A stretch of 64,000 bases of DNA from contig JACKNM010000004.1 of assembly GCA_024234875.1 (NCBI GenBank), positions 186,001-250,000 of the forward strand, written 5' to 3'. Origin of the DNA: Ectothiorhodospiraceae bacterium. GTDB taxonomy: Bacteria; Pseudomonadota; Gammaproteobacteria; HK1. Within the stretch, counting starts at the first letter, position 1, and every line of letters begins with the position of its first letter. The translations under genes were made by a program, and so were the position numbers. Shown one piece after another: positions 9,191 through 17,474 of the stretch. The notes under the pieces are model-generated. The model was not told where the DNA came from, searched no databases, and saw nothing but the letters and a program-made list of their open reading frames with translations.

Positions 9191-9655
9191 CTACCGCACC
9201 GGGATGTCGAAGTGCAGCACGTCCTCGCGCACACCGAGCTTGGTGTAGAGCGCGATGGCCGGCGCATCGCCGAGATCTGCCTGCACGTAGACGACCCAGG
9301 CCCCGCGCGCCGCCGCGATCCGCTGCGCCTCGCGGATCAACGCGGTGGCAACCCCCTGGCGTCGATGCGCCGCGGCCACCGCGAGGTCGTAGATGTAGAT
9401 CTCGCTGCGCTCGCGCTCGATCTTGACCAGCTCGTAGGCGACGAGCCCGCCGACGATCTCACCGTCCTTCGTCGCGGCCAGGACGACGAGCTCGTCCCGA
9501 GCGAGGATCCGCTCGAGGTATGCGTCCGAGGCCGGCGCTCGAGCGTAGGTCTCGAGATCCTCGAACGCCTCACCCAGGACCCGCGTCAGCGCGCGCATCG
9601 CCGGCACGTCGCCTGGACCCAGCGCCGAGACCTCCAAGCCGCCGATCGTTTGCAT
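9191..9655 (-). CDS. GNAT acetyltransferase of the AAC(3)-I type
   Basis: A 154-residue GNAT protein whose length and sequence match aminoglycoside 3-N-acetyltransferases of class I. GEAFEDLETY and PASDAYLERIL near the start, then GGLVAYELVKIE, RSEIYIYDLAV, HRRQGVATALI (the acetyl-CoA loop), VYVQADLGDAPAIALYTKLG and a closing VLHFDIPV correspond one-to-one to the class-defining blocks. Those enzymes use acetyl-CoA to modify gentamicin-type drugs. Whether this chromosomal copy confers resistance cannot be told from sequence. No integrase or insertion sequence lies beside it. It may be a housekeeping ancestor with another amine substrate. Confidence 0.85.
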   Translation of the reverse strand: MQTIGGLEVSALGPGDVPAMRALTRVLGEAFEDLETYARAPASDAYLERILARDELVVLAATKDGEIVGGLVAYELVKIERERSEIYIYDLAVAAAHRRQGVATALIREAQRIAAARGAWVVYVQADLGDAPAIALYTKLGVREDVLHFDIPVR

Positions 9656-9709
9656 GGCACCACTCTCCGCCGCGTCGGCACGACCAATGGCCGACCGGCG
9701 AGATCCTGA

Positions 9710-10237
9710 TCACGGACCGCCCGCGACGGAAGCCGCGCGCTCCCGCAAGTAGGGGATTGCGACCTCGGTGACCTTGGCGATCGCGTTCTCGACGACCGGC
9801 GTGACCCGCGCCCTTGCCTCTGCCGCCGGAATCGGCTCGATGCTCGCCTGCAGCGCAGCCATCGACTCCGGCGCCGCGAACGGCTCCACCACCCACCACG
9901 CGTCCTCGTCGGTCCAGAGCTGGGCCAGCCGCGTCAGATACTCGGGCTCCTCGAACTCGGACCTGTCCGGTGTCGGCGCGCGCGGCGACGGCACCATCCC
10001 GAGCTCGGGGTAACGCCCGAGTGTCGACCACCCGACCAACACCGTGAACTGCTCGTAGCGGTCACTGGGCGAGAGGACGATCCAGCAGTGCAACTGCGCG
10101 TCGACCTTCCAGCAGTAGGCGCGATCCCCCGGCCAGAAGTACATCGACTTCACCTTCGTCTCCGGAAAGTCGACCGCCGCCGTCTTCATGCGGGCCGCGA
10201 ACACCGACCGCAATACCTTCCCGTACTCCTTTCGCAT
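9710..10237 (-). CDS. hypothetical protein, 175 aa
   Basis: A soluble protein without signal peptide or membrane segment. It is rich in aromatic residues in the first half (YFWPGDRAYCWKVDAQLHCW), has WTDEDAWWVVEPF in the middle, and ends with a charged helix. I do not recognise the family. The start at 10237 was chosen because GGAAGAGAG lies upstream and because the gene then sits 26 bases after the stop of the deacylase at 10264, consistent with being the last gene of that operon. The longer frame upstream is antisense-type low-complexity sequence. Confidence 0.6.
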   Translation of the reverse strand: MRKEYGKVLRSVFAARMKTAAVDFPETKVKSMYFWPGDRAYCWKVDAQLHCWIVLSPSDRYEQFTVLVGWSTLGRYPELGMVPSPRAPTPDRSEFEEPEYLTRLAQLWTDEDAWWVVEPFAAPESMAALQASIEPIPAAEARARVTPVVENAIAKVTEVAIPYLRERAASVAGGP

Positions 10238-10263
10238 CGCCTTCGCGCTCTCTTCCGGCCCAA

Positions 10264-11268
10264 TCAATCCGCGAGGACGTCGGTCACCAATCCGAACAGC
10301 TTCTCCCCGCCCTGCACCAATCCCCGCGAGCAGCGGATGGCGAGATGCCCGTCGATCTCGAAGTGCACCGCCGTCGGTGGCCGCTCGATCTCGAAGGGAT
10401 CGCGAATCCACCCCGCGAGCTGCCCGGCTCGCACCTCGCAGCCGAGCTCGACCAGCGGGTCGAACAGCCCACCGTGGGGTGCGACCACGTTGCATCGCGG
10501 GTGCGTCACCTCGACCAGGCGGATGTGCTGCGCCGCCAGCGGCGGCTCGTCGTCGAGCATCCCCATCGCGCGCATGACCCCGAGTGCACCGCGCCACGCG
10601 ATGTCGTTCATCGCGGGATTCGACTCGCCCCGGCCGCCCAGCTCGCAGGCGAACATCGGCACGCCTGTGCGCTGCGCCGCCGCGTTCACCGAGCGATTGT
10701 CGTTCATCGCGCCCATCAGCCAGACCAGCTCGACGCCGAATGCGCGCACCAGGGTCATCGCACGCTCGAAGACCGCCGGTGGCTCGCGATTGAGCATCAC
10801 GATCGGCTCGTAGTCGCTCGCCTTGCCGCCGGAGTGGAAGTCGATCGCCGCATCGCAGAGCGGCAGGATCCGGCTCTCGATCCAGTGGGCGATCATGGCC
10901 GTCGGCCCACCGTCCGGATCACCGGGGAATGCACGGTTCATGTTGCCGCCGTCGAGCGGTGAGCAACGCGCGGCCGCACGCACCGCCGGCGCATTGACCG
11001 CCGGCAGGACGATCACCCGACCGCGCAAGGCCGCGAGATCCAGCCCGTGGACGAGGCGCATCAGCGCCACCGGACCCGCGTACTCGTCGCCGTGGACGCC
11101 GCCGGTGAGCAGCAGCGTCGGCCCCTCGCCAGCGGCGAGCACCGCAATCGGCCCACGATGCCCGTAGGGCATGGCGTCGTCGGAATGCGGGATGCGGTAG
11201 TAGCCGAGCTGACGCCCCGGTGCGTCGAGATCGACCGATGCCGTGATTCGGCTCGCGGCGGCGCTCAC
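10264..11268 (-). CDS. zinc deacylase, DoeB / aspartoacylase-succinylglutamate desuccinylase family
   Basis: A 334-residue M14-like zinc hydrolase. Ligands H59 and E62 lie in GGVHGDEYAG and H145 in DFHSGG. The segment SPLDGGNMNRAFPGDPDGGPTAMIAH matches the ectoine-pathway deacetylase DoeB most closely, and ACELGGRGE supplies a likely active-site glutamate. The reaction is probably removal of an acyl group from an N-acylated amino acid. The GTG start overlaps the stop of the ABC ATPase by four bases, so translation is coupled to the importer. This suggests that the importer brings in the substrate. Other ectoine genes (DoeA, DoeC, DoeD) are absent here, so another acyl-amino acid is equally possible. 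Confidence 0.85.
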   Translation of the reverse strand: MSAAASRITASVDLDAPGRQLGYYRIPHSDDAMPYGHRGPIAVLAAGEGPTLLLTGGVHGDEYAGPVALMRLVHGLDLAALRGRVIVLPAVNAPAVRAAARCSPLDGGNMNRAFPGDPDGGPTAMIAHWIESRILPLCDAAIDFHSGGKASDYEPIVMLNREPPAVFERAMTLVRAFGVELVWLMGAMNDNRSVNAAAQRTGVPMFACELGGRGESNPAMNDIAWRGALGVMRAMGMLDDEPPLAAQHIRLVEVTHPRCNVVAPHGGLFDPLVELGCEVRAGQLAGWIRDPFEIERPPTAVHFEIDGHLAIRCSRGLVQGGEKLFGLVTDVLAD

Positions 11269-12020
11269 AGGATCTTGTCCAGGAAGGCGCGGGTCCGCTC
11301 GCTCCTCGGCGCGGTGAAGAACTCCGACGGCGGCGCCTGCTCGACGATCTCCCCACGGTCCATGAACACCACGCTGTCGGCCACGGTGCGTGCGAATCCC
11401 ATCTCGTGGGTCACACAGATCATGGTCATCCCATCCTCCGCCAGGGCGATCATCGCCTCCAGGACCTCCTGGATCATCTCGGGATCGAGCGCCGAGGTCG
11501 GCTCGTCGAACAGCATGATCTGGGGCGACATGCAGAGCGCACGGGCGATCGCGACGCGCTGCTGCTGACCACCCGAGAGCTGACTCGGGTACTTGTCGGC
11601 CTGCTCCGGGATGCGCACCTTCTCGAGGTAGTGCATCGCGCGCTCGCGCGCCTCCGCGCGACCCAGCTTGAGCGCCTTGATCGGCCCCAGGCAACAGTTC
11701 TCGACCACCGTCATGTGGGAGAAGAGGTTGAACTGCTGGAACACCATCCCGACGCGTTGACGAATCAGATGCGGTCTCGCCTCGTAGAGCTCGACCGACT
11801 CGCCGTTGATTCGGATCTCGCCGCCATGGTGCTCCTCGAGGCGGTTGATGCACCGGATCATCGTCGACTTGCCGGAGCCCGAGGGTCCGCAGACCACCGT
11901 CCGCTCACCCTGGCGCACCTGCAGATCGATGTCCTTGAGCGCCTGGAACTCGTCGTACCACTTGCACACCCCCCGCAACTCGACGGCGAGTGGGCGATCC
12001 GGGCTCACGGCGTCGACCAT
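11265..12020 (-). CDS. polar amino acid ABC transporter, ATP-binding protein
   Basis: A 251-residue ATPase of the GlnQ/AapP class. The Walker A GPSGSGKST, Q-loop QQFNLF, signature LSGGQQQR, Walker B IMLFDEPT and switch VTHEM are all intact. The protein powers the two permeases encoded just upstream, whose genes are 17 bases away and mutually overlapping. Its last four bases overlap the start of the deacylase gene. Length and motifs are typical of the polar amino acid uptake (PAAT) family. Confidence 0.95.
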   Translation of the reverse strand: MVDAVSPDRPLAVELRGVCKWYDEFQALKDIDLQVRQGERTVVCGPSGSGKSTMIRCINRLEEHHGGEIRINGESVELYEARPHLIRQRVGMVFQQFNLFSHMTVVENCCLGPIKALKLGRAEARERAMHYLEKVRIPEQADKYPSQLSGGQQQRVAIARALCMSPQIMLFDEPTSALDPEMIQEVLEAMIALAEDGMTMICVTHEMGFARTVADSVVFMDRGEIVEQAPPSEFFTAPRSERTRAFLDKIL

Positions 12021-12037
12021 CGTCTCACTCCTCGCGC

Positions 12038-12934
12038 TCACCGACCAACCGCGCGGCGTAGCTCGAGCCGCCGCGAGAGCGCGGACAGCGCATAGCAGAT
12101 CACGAAATAGATGAGCGCGACCAGGATCCAGACCTCGAACACCCGGTCGGTGGAGACCGCGACCTCCTGGGCGGAGAAGGCGAGTTCCTGAATCGAGATG
12201 ATGGACATGATCGAGGTGTCCTTGACCAGCGTGATGAGCTGCCCCACCAGGGCCGGGATCACGATGCGAACGGCCTGTGGCAGGACCACGTGCCACATGG
12301 TCTGGGTGCCGGTGAGGCCGACCGCCAGCGCACCCTCGCGCTGATCCTTCCCGACCGACTCGATGCCCGCCCGCAGCACCTCCGAGACGTACGCCGCCTC
12401 GAAGCAGGAGAGACAGAGTATGCCGACCACGAGATTCTCGACCAGGCGCGGATCGCCCAGCAGCCAGAGCACCAGCGCGGAGTCGCTCTCGGCGAGGGCC
12501 GCGATCACGCGGTCGATGCCGAGCACCGGGAAGAGCTGCGCGCTGATGAAGAAGTAGAAGATGAACAGGAACACGAGTGGCGGCGTGTTGCGCACCAGCT
12601 CGACATAGGTTCTCGCCACCATGCGTGGCCACAGGCGCGACGAGACCCGCATCAGCGCGAGCACGAGCCCGAGCACCAGCGACAGGATCGCCGAGAAGAT
12701 GGCGATACGTAGCGTCGCCTCGAGCCCCGCGAGCAGCAGATTCTGCTGCCACTCGCCCGCCTCGTCACGGTAGGCGAAGAACTGCAGAACCGACTGCCAA
12801 TCCCACCGATAGACCAGCACGTGGCGGAGCTGGTAGTAGACGTAGCCCGCGAAGACCGCGAGCCCCACGAGCAACAGCCAGTCCACCGCACCGGGCCGCC
12901 AGCGCGCCCGTTGCCCGGGGCGCCCCGCGCTCAT
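12038..12934 (-). CDS. polar amino acid ABC transporter permease
   Basis: A 298-residue inner-membrane permease of the HisM/GlnP type. A first helix near residues 17-35 is followed by a periplasmic segment and a five-helix core. The EAA loop EVLRAGIESVGKDQREGALAVGL docks on the ATPase. The ATG at 12934 overlaps the stop of the preceding permease gene (12931) as ATGA, showing translational coupling. The long loop between helices 1 and 2 (about 36-60) is as in AapQ/AapM-type subunits. Confidence 0.93.
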   Translation of the reverse strand: MSAGRPGQRARWRPGAVDWLLLVGLAVFAGYVYYQLRHVLVYRWDWQSVLQFFAYRDEAGEWQQNLLLAGLEATLRIAIFSAILSLVLGLVLALMRVSSRLWPRMVARTYVELVRNTPPLVFLFIFYFFISAQLFPVLGIDRVIAALAESDSALVLWLLGDPRLVENLVVGILCLSCFEAAYVSEVLRAGIESVGKDQREGALAVGLTGTQTMWHVVLPQAVRIVIPALVGQLITLVKDTSIMSIISIQELAFSAQEVAVSTDRVFEVWILVALIYFVICYALSALSRRLELRRAVGR

Positions 12935-13737
12935 CTGGCTCGCGCGCTCGCCCGCGAGCGGGCGAAGCGCCGCTCGAGGCCGGTGGCGAGAAACGAGAGC
13001 GCGGTGGTGATCACCAGGTAGACGAGCGCCACCGTGAACCACACCTCGAACACCATGAAGGTCTCGGAGATGACGTTGCGCCCCTCGTTGGCGAGGTCGA
13101 AGATGGCGATCACGCTCACGATGGCCGAATGCTTGATGAGATTGATGGCGAGATTCGTCATCGGGGGCAGGATGAGCGGGATCGACTGCGGCAGGACCAC
13201 GTAGCGCATCTGCTGCGCGCGGGTGAGCCCGACCGCCGCGGCCGCCTCACGCTGACCGCGCGGAACACCCTCGATTCCGGCGCGATAGATCTCGGCTGCG
13301 AACGCCGCCTCGTAGAGCGCGAGCGTCAGCATGCCGGAGGCGAAGCGCCCGAGACCGAAGATCGGCGCGACCACGAAATAGAATAGGAAGAGCAGCACCA
13401 GTATGGGGATGTTGCGCACCACCTCGATGTAGCCGCGCGCGAGGATCCGTCCGACACGCGAGCCCGACATGCCGAGCACCGCGACCAGCAGCCCGAGCAC
13501 GGCGGCGATCACCATCGCGCCGGCGGAGATCTGCATGGTGGTGATCAGCCCGCGCAGCAGCGGGCCCGGATAGACCACACCCTCGTGAATCTTGTAGAGG
13601 TACTGGGGGACGTTGTACCACTGCCAGTTGTAGGCCTGGGCAGTGGTCGCGATCCGCAACCCCCAGAGCGCGGCGCCGATGATGGCGAGGTAAATCAGCA
13701 GGTCGCCGAGGTACCTGCTTCGGTTCTTCTGGCGCAC
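12931..13737 (-). CDS. polar amino acid ABC transporter permease
   Basis: A 268-residue partner permease with the EAA loop EIYRAGIEGVPRGQREAAAAVGL near residue 165 and NRSRYLGDLLIYLAIIGAALW as the first basic/helical stretch. It is the first gene of the minus-strand importer operon (permease, permease, ATPase, deacylase, 175-aa protein). The substrate-binding protein is encoded divergently at 13901. The two permeases probably form a heterodimer in the inner membrane. Confidence 0.93.
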   Translation of the reverse strand: MRQKNRSRYLGDLLIYLAIIGAALWGLRIATTAQAYNWQWYNVPQYLYKIHEGVVYPGPLLRGLITTMQISAGAMVIAAVLGLLVAVLGMSGSRVGRILARGYIEVVRNIPILVLLFLFYFVVAPIFGLGRFASGMLTLALYEAAFAAEIYRAGIEGVPRGQREAAAAVGLTRAQQMRYVVLPQSIPLILPPMTNLAINLIKHSAIVSVIAIFDLANEGRNVISETFMVFEVWFTVALVYLVITTALSFLATGLERRFARSRASARAR

Positions 13738-13900
13738 GACAAGGGGATTCCCGGCAGGGCTGGGGCAGCGCCGAATTCTGATTGACAGTCTTCGGAATGT
13801 CCATCCAAACTCCCGCGACGGGGAGGTACGGGATCGTCGTGCGGGATGGCGCTCCCGAGCGCTCCGCAGCGGCGATCATCCATTGCACAAGGGGAAACCG
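13738..13900. promoter_or_regulatory. divergent promoter region of the amino acid importer
   Basis: These 163 bases separate the permease operon from the binding-protein gene and must carry both promoters. A perfect -35 hexamer, TTGACA, lies at 13782-13787 facing the binding protein. No convincing -10 follows at 17 bases. The flanks of that hexamer (GACA...TGTC, 13784-13801) form a weak dyad that could be an operator. The ribosome binding site AAGGGG is six bases before the ATG at 13901. Confidence 0.35.
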
Positions 13901-14716
13901 ATGCATGCACTGAGCAAGACTGGGGCGGCACTGATCGCGTTGCTGACCCTCGGAATCGCGAGCGCGACCCTCGCCGACGAGAAGAGCACCCTGGACACCA
14001 TCGTCGAGCGCGGGACCATGCGCGTCGGCGTCGGGTCGTTCGTCCCGTGGTCGTTCCGGAGCAAGGAAGGCAAGTACATCGGCTTCGAGGTGGACGTCGC
14101 CACCAAGCTCGCCGAGGACATGGGGGTGAAGCTCGAGCTGGTGCCGACCGCGTGGGACGGCATCATCCCGGCGCTGCTGGCCGGCAAGTTCGACGTCATC
14201 ATCGGTGGCATGACGGTGACGCCGAAGCGCAACCTCAAGATCAACTTCACCGACTCCTACCACACCGAGCTCGGCCAGGACGTGGTCGCCAATCGGGCGA
14301 AGGTCCCGGCCGACGCGACGAGGGAGTCGCTGAACAGCCCGAAGTACACCATCGGTGTGCGCCGCGGATCGACCGCGGTGGACGCGGCCAAGAAGCACTT
14401 CCCGCTCGCGACGCTGCGCCAGTACGACGACGAGGCGGTGATTCGCCAGGAGGTCCTCGCCGGCAACGTCGACATGTGGGTCACCTCGGCGCCGAAGCCC
14501 GCGTTCCTCGCCGCCGACGAGCCCGACGCCACGTTCCTGCCGTTGAAGGAGAAGCTCTCACAGTCGTACGTCGGCTTCGGGCTGCGCAAGGGCGACTTCG
14601 ACACCATGAACTTCTTCAACAACTGGATCGCCATCAACAAGGAAGAGGGATTCCTTCAGGAGCGCGCCAAGTACTGGTTCGGCTCGCGCGCCTGGAAGGA
14701 CCAGGTCGCCGAGTAG
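13901..14716 (+). CDS. amino acid ABC transporter substrate-binding protein
   Basis: A 271-residue periplasmic binding protein (family 3, PAAT type). A signal peptide with GAALIALLTLGIASATLA ends near residue 25. The mature fold shows RGTMRVGVGSFVPWSFRS, GFEVDVATKLAEDMGVKLELV and IIGGMTVTPKRNLKINFTDSY. The arginine and aspartate positions that hold the alpha-amino acid group in this family appear present (TPKR region and NVDMW). It delivers substrate to the divergent permeases. The ATG at 13901 was preferred over TTG 13883 for its ribosome binding site. Confidence 0.93.
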   Translation: MHALSKTGAALIALLTLGIASATLADEKSTLDTIVERGTMRVGVGSFVPWSFRSKEGKYIGFEVDVATKLAEDMGVKLELVPTAWDGIIPALLAGKFDVIIGGMTVTPKRNLKINFTDSYHTELGQDVVANRAKVPADATRESLNSPKYTIGVRRGSTAVDAAKKHFPLATLRQYDDEAVIRQEVLAGNVDMWVTSAPKPAFLAADEPDATFLPLKEKLSQSYVGFGLRKGDFDTMNFFNNWIAINKEEGFLQERAKYWFGSRAWKDQVAE

Positions 14717-14724
14717 TCACGTCC

Positions 14725-14758
14725 AACCCGGGGGCGCCGTCACACGGCGTCCCCGGTT
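14725..14758 (+). terminator. terminator-like hairpin after the binding-protein gene
   Basis: AACCCGGGGGCGCCG pairs with CGGCGTCCCCGGTT around a short TCACA loop, nine bases after the stop. It has one bulge and one mismatch. Such hairpins cap abundant binding-protein mRNAs. Only a weak T-tract follows. Confidence 0.6.
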
Positions 14759-14822
14759 CCGCTGCCCGTTCGGCCGAGCGGTGCGGGCTCGGCAGGCGCA
14801 GGAGCTCGAGAGCGCGAACGTC

Positions 14823-16175
14823 ATGGCCATCACTCCCGAGCAGCGCGCGATGCGCTACAACGGCTACTTCCGAAGGAGCGCGGGCGTCGAGGACGCCGAG
14901 CTGACCCACGTCGGCCCCGGAACCCCCGGCGGCGAGTACTTCCGGCGCTTCTGGACGCCGGTGTGCATGACCGCCCAGGTCTCGGAGACGCCGCTGCTGT
15001 TGAAGGTGCTCGGCGAGGAGCTGGTCGCCTTTCGCGATCTCTCGGGGCGCTACGGCCTGCTCCACAAGCACTGCAGTCACCGCCGCGCATCGCTCGAGTA
15101 CGGCATCGTCGCCGAGCGCGGAATCCGCTGCTGCTACCACGGCTGGTTGTTCGACGTCGACGGCACCATCCTCGAGGTCCCCGGCGAGCCCGAGAGCAGC
15201 CCGATCCCGGGCAAGCTCTGCCAGGGCGCCTATCCGGTACGCGAGTTCAACGGCCTGCTCTTCGCCTACATGGGGCCACCCGAGCACCAGCCCGAGTTCC
15301 CGCTGCTCGACACCATGGTCCAGCCGGGCAACGACATGGTGCCCTACGCCATCGACTACCCGTGCAACTGGCTGCAGGTGGCCGAGAACCCGATGGACCC
15401 GTTCCACAGCGTGTTCCTGCACACCCGGGTCACCCGCGCCCACTTCAATCCCGCCTGGGGCGCGATGCCGATCGTGCGCTGGCACCCGATGCGCGGCGAC
15501 ACCGGCATCTATCTCACCAACACGCGTCGCTGGAACGAGTACCTCTGGGTACGCACCGCCGAGGTCTTCCTCCCGGCGATCGCCCAGCCGCCCGACATCT
15601 ACCAGAACCCGGATCGGGAGAAGTTCTTCCCCCGCGTCGGCATCACCAAGTGGACGGTGCCGACCGACGACGCGAGCTGCAAGATCATCGCCTGGCGCCA
15701 CTTCAACGAGACGCTGGATCTCGACGCCAAGGGCGACCGCGACAACGTCGGCCTGAACAAGGTCGACTTCGTTGGCCAGACCGGCGTCGAGCGCAGCTAC
15801 GAGGAAGGGCAGCGCATGCCCGGCGACTACGAGGCTCAGATCTCGCAGGGCCCGATCACCATCCACGCCGACGAGCAACTCGGCACCACCGACGGCGGCG
15901 TGGCCCGCTACCGCCGCATGCTCCGCAACGCCATCCGCGCCGTCGCCGGCGGCGACGCTCCACCCGAGCCGGTGCGAAACGCCGACGGGCACATCGCGAC
16001 GATGGCCGGCGACGTCATCGTCCGCGTGCCACCCTCGAACGCCGACGACCTGGCGTTGCAGCGCGAGCTCGGAGACCGGATCGGCGCGATCGTCGAGAGT
16101 ACGCTGGAGCTCTCGGCGTCGGAGCGCGCGGGGGTGATCGAGGAACGCGTGCGCGCGATGCTCGAGGAGCGCTGA
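14823..16175 (+). CDS. Rieske non-heme iron oxygenase, alpha subunit
   Basis: A 450-residue ring-hydroxylating or demethylating oxygenase. The Rieske [2Fe-2S] site is CSH (about residue 80) and CCYHGW (about 101). The catalytic domain carries the mononuclear iron motif ENPMDPFHSVFLH (about 190), with the two histidines and the bridging acidic residue in place. It belongs with the phthalate-dioxygenase/vanillate-demethylase-like group that uses a separate reductase. No reductase or ferredoxin gene is in the window. It follows the importer binding protein on the same strand but after a hairpin. The ATG at 14823 lacks a strong ribosome binding site; a start at 14781 would add 14 residues. Confidence 0.9.
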   Translation: MAITPEQRAMRYNGYFRRSAGVEDAELTHVGPGTPGGEYFRRFWTPVCMTAQVSETPLLLKVLGEELVAFRDLSGRYGLLHKHCSHRRASLEYGIVAERGIRCCYHGWLFDVDGTILEVPGEPESSPIPGKLCQGAYPVREFNGLLFAYMGPPEHQPEFPLLDTMVQPGNDMVPYAIDYPCNWLQVAENPMDPFHSVFLHTRVTRAHFNPAWGAMPIVRWHPMRGDTGIYLTNTRRWNEYLWVRTAEVFLPAIAQPPDIYQNPDREKFFPRVGITKWTVPTDDASCKIIAWRHFNETLDLDAKGDRDNVGLNKVDFVGQTGVERSYEEGQRMPGDYEAQISQGPITIHADEQLGTTDGGVARYRRMLRNAIRAVAGGDAPPEPVRNADGHIATMAGDVIVRVPPSNADDLALQRELGDRIGAIVESTLELSASERAGVIEERVRAMLEER

Positions 16176-16206
16176 ACGCGGCGTTCCGACCTCCGCCGAG
16201 CGTGAC

Positions 16207-16887
16207 TCAGCTCGGGTCCGCCAGCGCTGCTGCCACGATCGCCTCGACATGCAGCACCGCGCTGTCGACGACGGGGAAGTCCACCGCGGCCGCGTCGTAG
16301 ACCACGTTCAGATCCGTGCCCCCGAGCAGCACCGCCTCGGCGCCACGCTCGCGCACCAGCCGCTCGCCGGCGCGCAGGAGGCGCGCGGCCTGGTCCGCAG
16401 TCGCCGCACCGGCGATGGCGACCGCCACGTAGTCGTCGTTGACCTGCGCGAGCTCGTCCCCCGCCGGCGCGATCGGGTCGAGGTCGGCGAGCGCGCCGTA
16501 CAGACACGTCTGCATCACGATCCGGGTCCCGAGGATCCCGACGCGACGAATGCCCTGGCGCTCGAGGCCTGCCGCCACCGCGGCGGGGCCGTCGATCATC
16601 GGCAGCGGCGAGATCGCCGCCAGCTCGCGGGCACAGAAATGCCCGCCCATCGAGGTGACGGCAATCGCCTGCGCTCCCGCCGCGGCGAGCTGCCGCGCGA
16701 TCCGTGCGAACTCCTCCGCCTGCTCCGCGGCACGCCCGGCAGCGACGTTACGAGAGAGCGCGAGCGCGCTGGTGTGACCGATGGTCAGATGCAACGGCCT
16801 CGCGATGGACGCGAACGCCGCCACGATGCGCTCGTAGTAGAAGACGGTCGCCGCGGGACCGATACCGCCGATCAGGCCGATGTGCAT
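16207..16887 (-). CDS. Asp/Glu racemase superfamily protein lacking both catalytic cysteines
   Basis: A 226-residue protein with the two-domain aspartate/glutamate racemase fold. The start MHIGLIGGIGPAATVFYYERI is diagnostic. The first catalytic cysteine (normally CNT) is replaced: the segment reads AIAVTSMGGHF with Thr78 at or near that place. The second (normally LGCTE) reads LLGGTDL, with Gly189 in place of cysteine. Some family members (for example E. coli YgeA) have Thr for the first cysteine, but losing both is unusual. So racemase activity is doubtful and another isomerase, lyase or binding role is possible. The gene is convergent with the Rieske oxygenase. Confidence 0.8.
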   Translation of the reverse strand: MHIGLIGGIGPAATVFYYERIVAAFASIARPLHLTIGHTSALALSRNVAAGRAAEQAEEFARIARQLAAAGAQAIAVTSMGGHFCARELAAISPLPMIDGPAAVAAGLERQGIRRVGILGTRIVMQTCLYGALADLDPIAPAGDELAQVNDDYVAVAIAGAATADQAARLLRAGERLVRERGAEAVLLGGTDLNVVYDAAAVDFPVVDSAVLHVEAIVAAALADPS

Positions 16888-16947
16888 GGGACTTCCCTCC
16901 GACGAGGATGACGACGGCCTGGCCGCAGCCGCCCGACTCTCGCGAGG

Positions 16948-17463
16948 TCAGGCGCCCGGCCGGCCGAGCCGACAGGCCATGATCGTACAGCCGGCGACCG
17001 GGAGGAGTCGGTCCAATCGCCGCGGCGACCGCGCGCAGAAGTAGAGGTGCGTGCGGCAATCGCAGTCGCTGCACCCGAACCCCGCGATGGGCACGAATCG
17101 GCCTGCGGTCTCGAGTGCGCACGCCCATCGGTGCTCCAGCCGGATCGACGCGTAGCTGCACCATGCCGCCACCGGAATCGTCGCCGCCCGCAGGTAGTCG
17201 ACATGCCAGCGACGCACCGCGCCGCCGTGCCAGTGCCGCGACAGGCGCGCGCGCACCCCACCAGGTCCGAACGCGCTACCGATGTACACGTAGTACCCCC
17301 GGCGGAGATCGAGGCTACCGCGGCGTCCGACCTCGATGCGCTCGGCGCGGTCGTTCCTCAACACCAGGGCGTAGGTGCCCGGCAGCGGCTCTGGACAGGC
17401 GACACCACCTCCCGCCGCCGGGGACCGGCTCGGCGCGGGCGCGCGGTCACCAGGGCACGCCAC
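16948..17463 (-). CDS. stand-alone GIY-YIG (DUF123-type) domain protein
   Basis: About 171 residues from a GTG at 17463, twelve bases after the stop of the preceding SDR-like gene and with GAGGCGG ahead of it. The core runs from PLPGTYALVLRND through RGYYVYIGSAFGPGGVRARLSRHW. This is the GIY-YIG nuclease strand-turn with the arginines expected of the DUF123/Nri1 branch. RRWHVDYLRA, then RLEHRWA and GFGCSDCDCRTHLYF, follow. In archaea this domain is often fused to endonuclease III; here it is alone. A DNA-cleaving or repair function is inferred only. The exact start is uncertain. Confidence 0.7.
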   Translation of the reverse strand: MACPGDRAPAPSRSPAAGGGVACPEPLPGTYALVLRNDRAERIEVGRRGSLDLRRGYYVYIGSAFGPGGVRARLSRHWHGGAVRRWHVDYLRAATIPVAAWCSYASIRLEHRWACALETAGRFVPIAGFGCSDCDCRTHLYFCARSPRRLDRLLPVAGCTIMACRLGRPGA

Positions 17464-17474
17464 CGCCGACCGCC

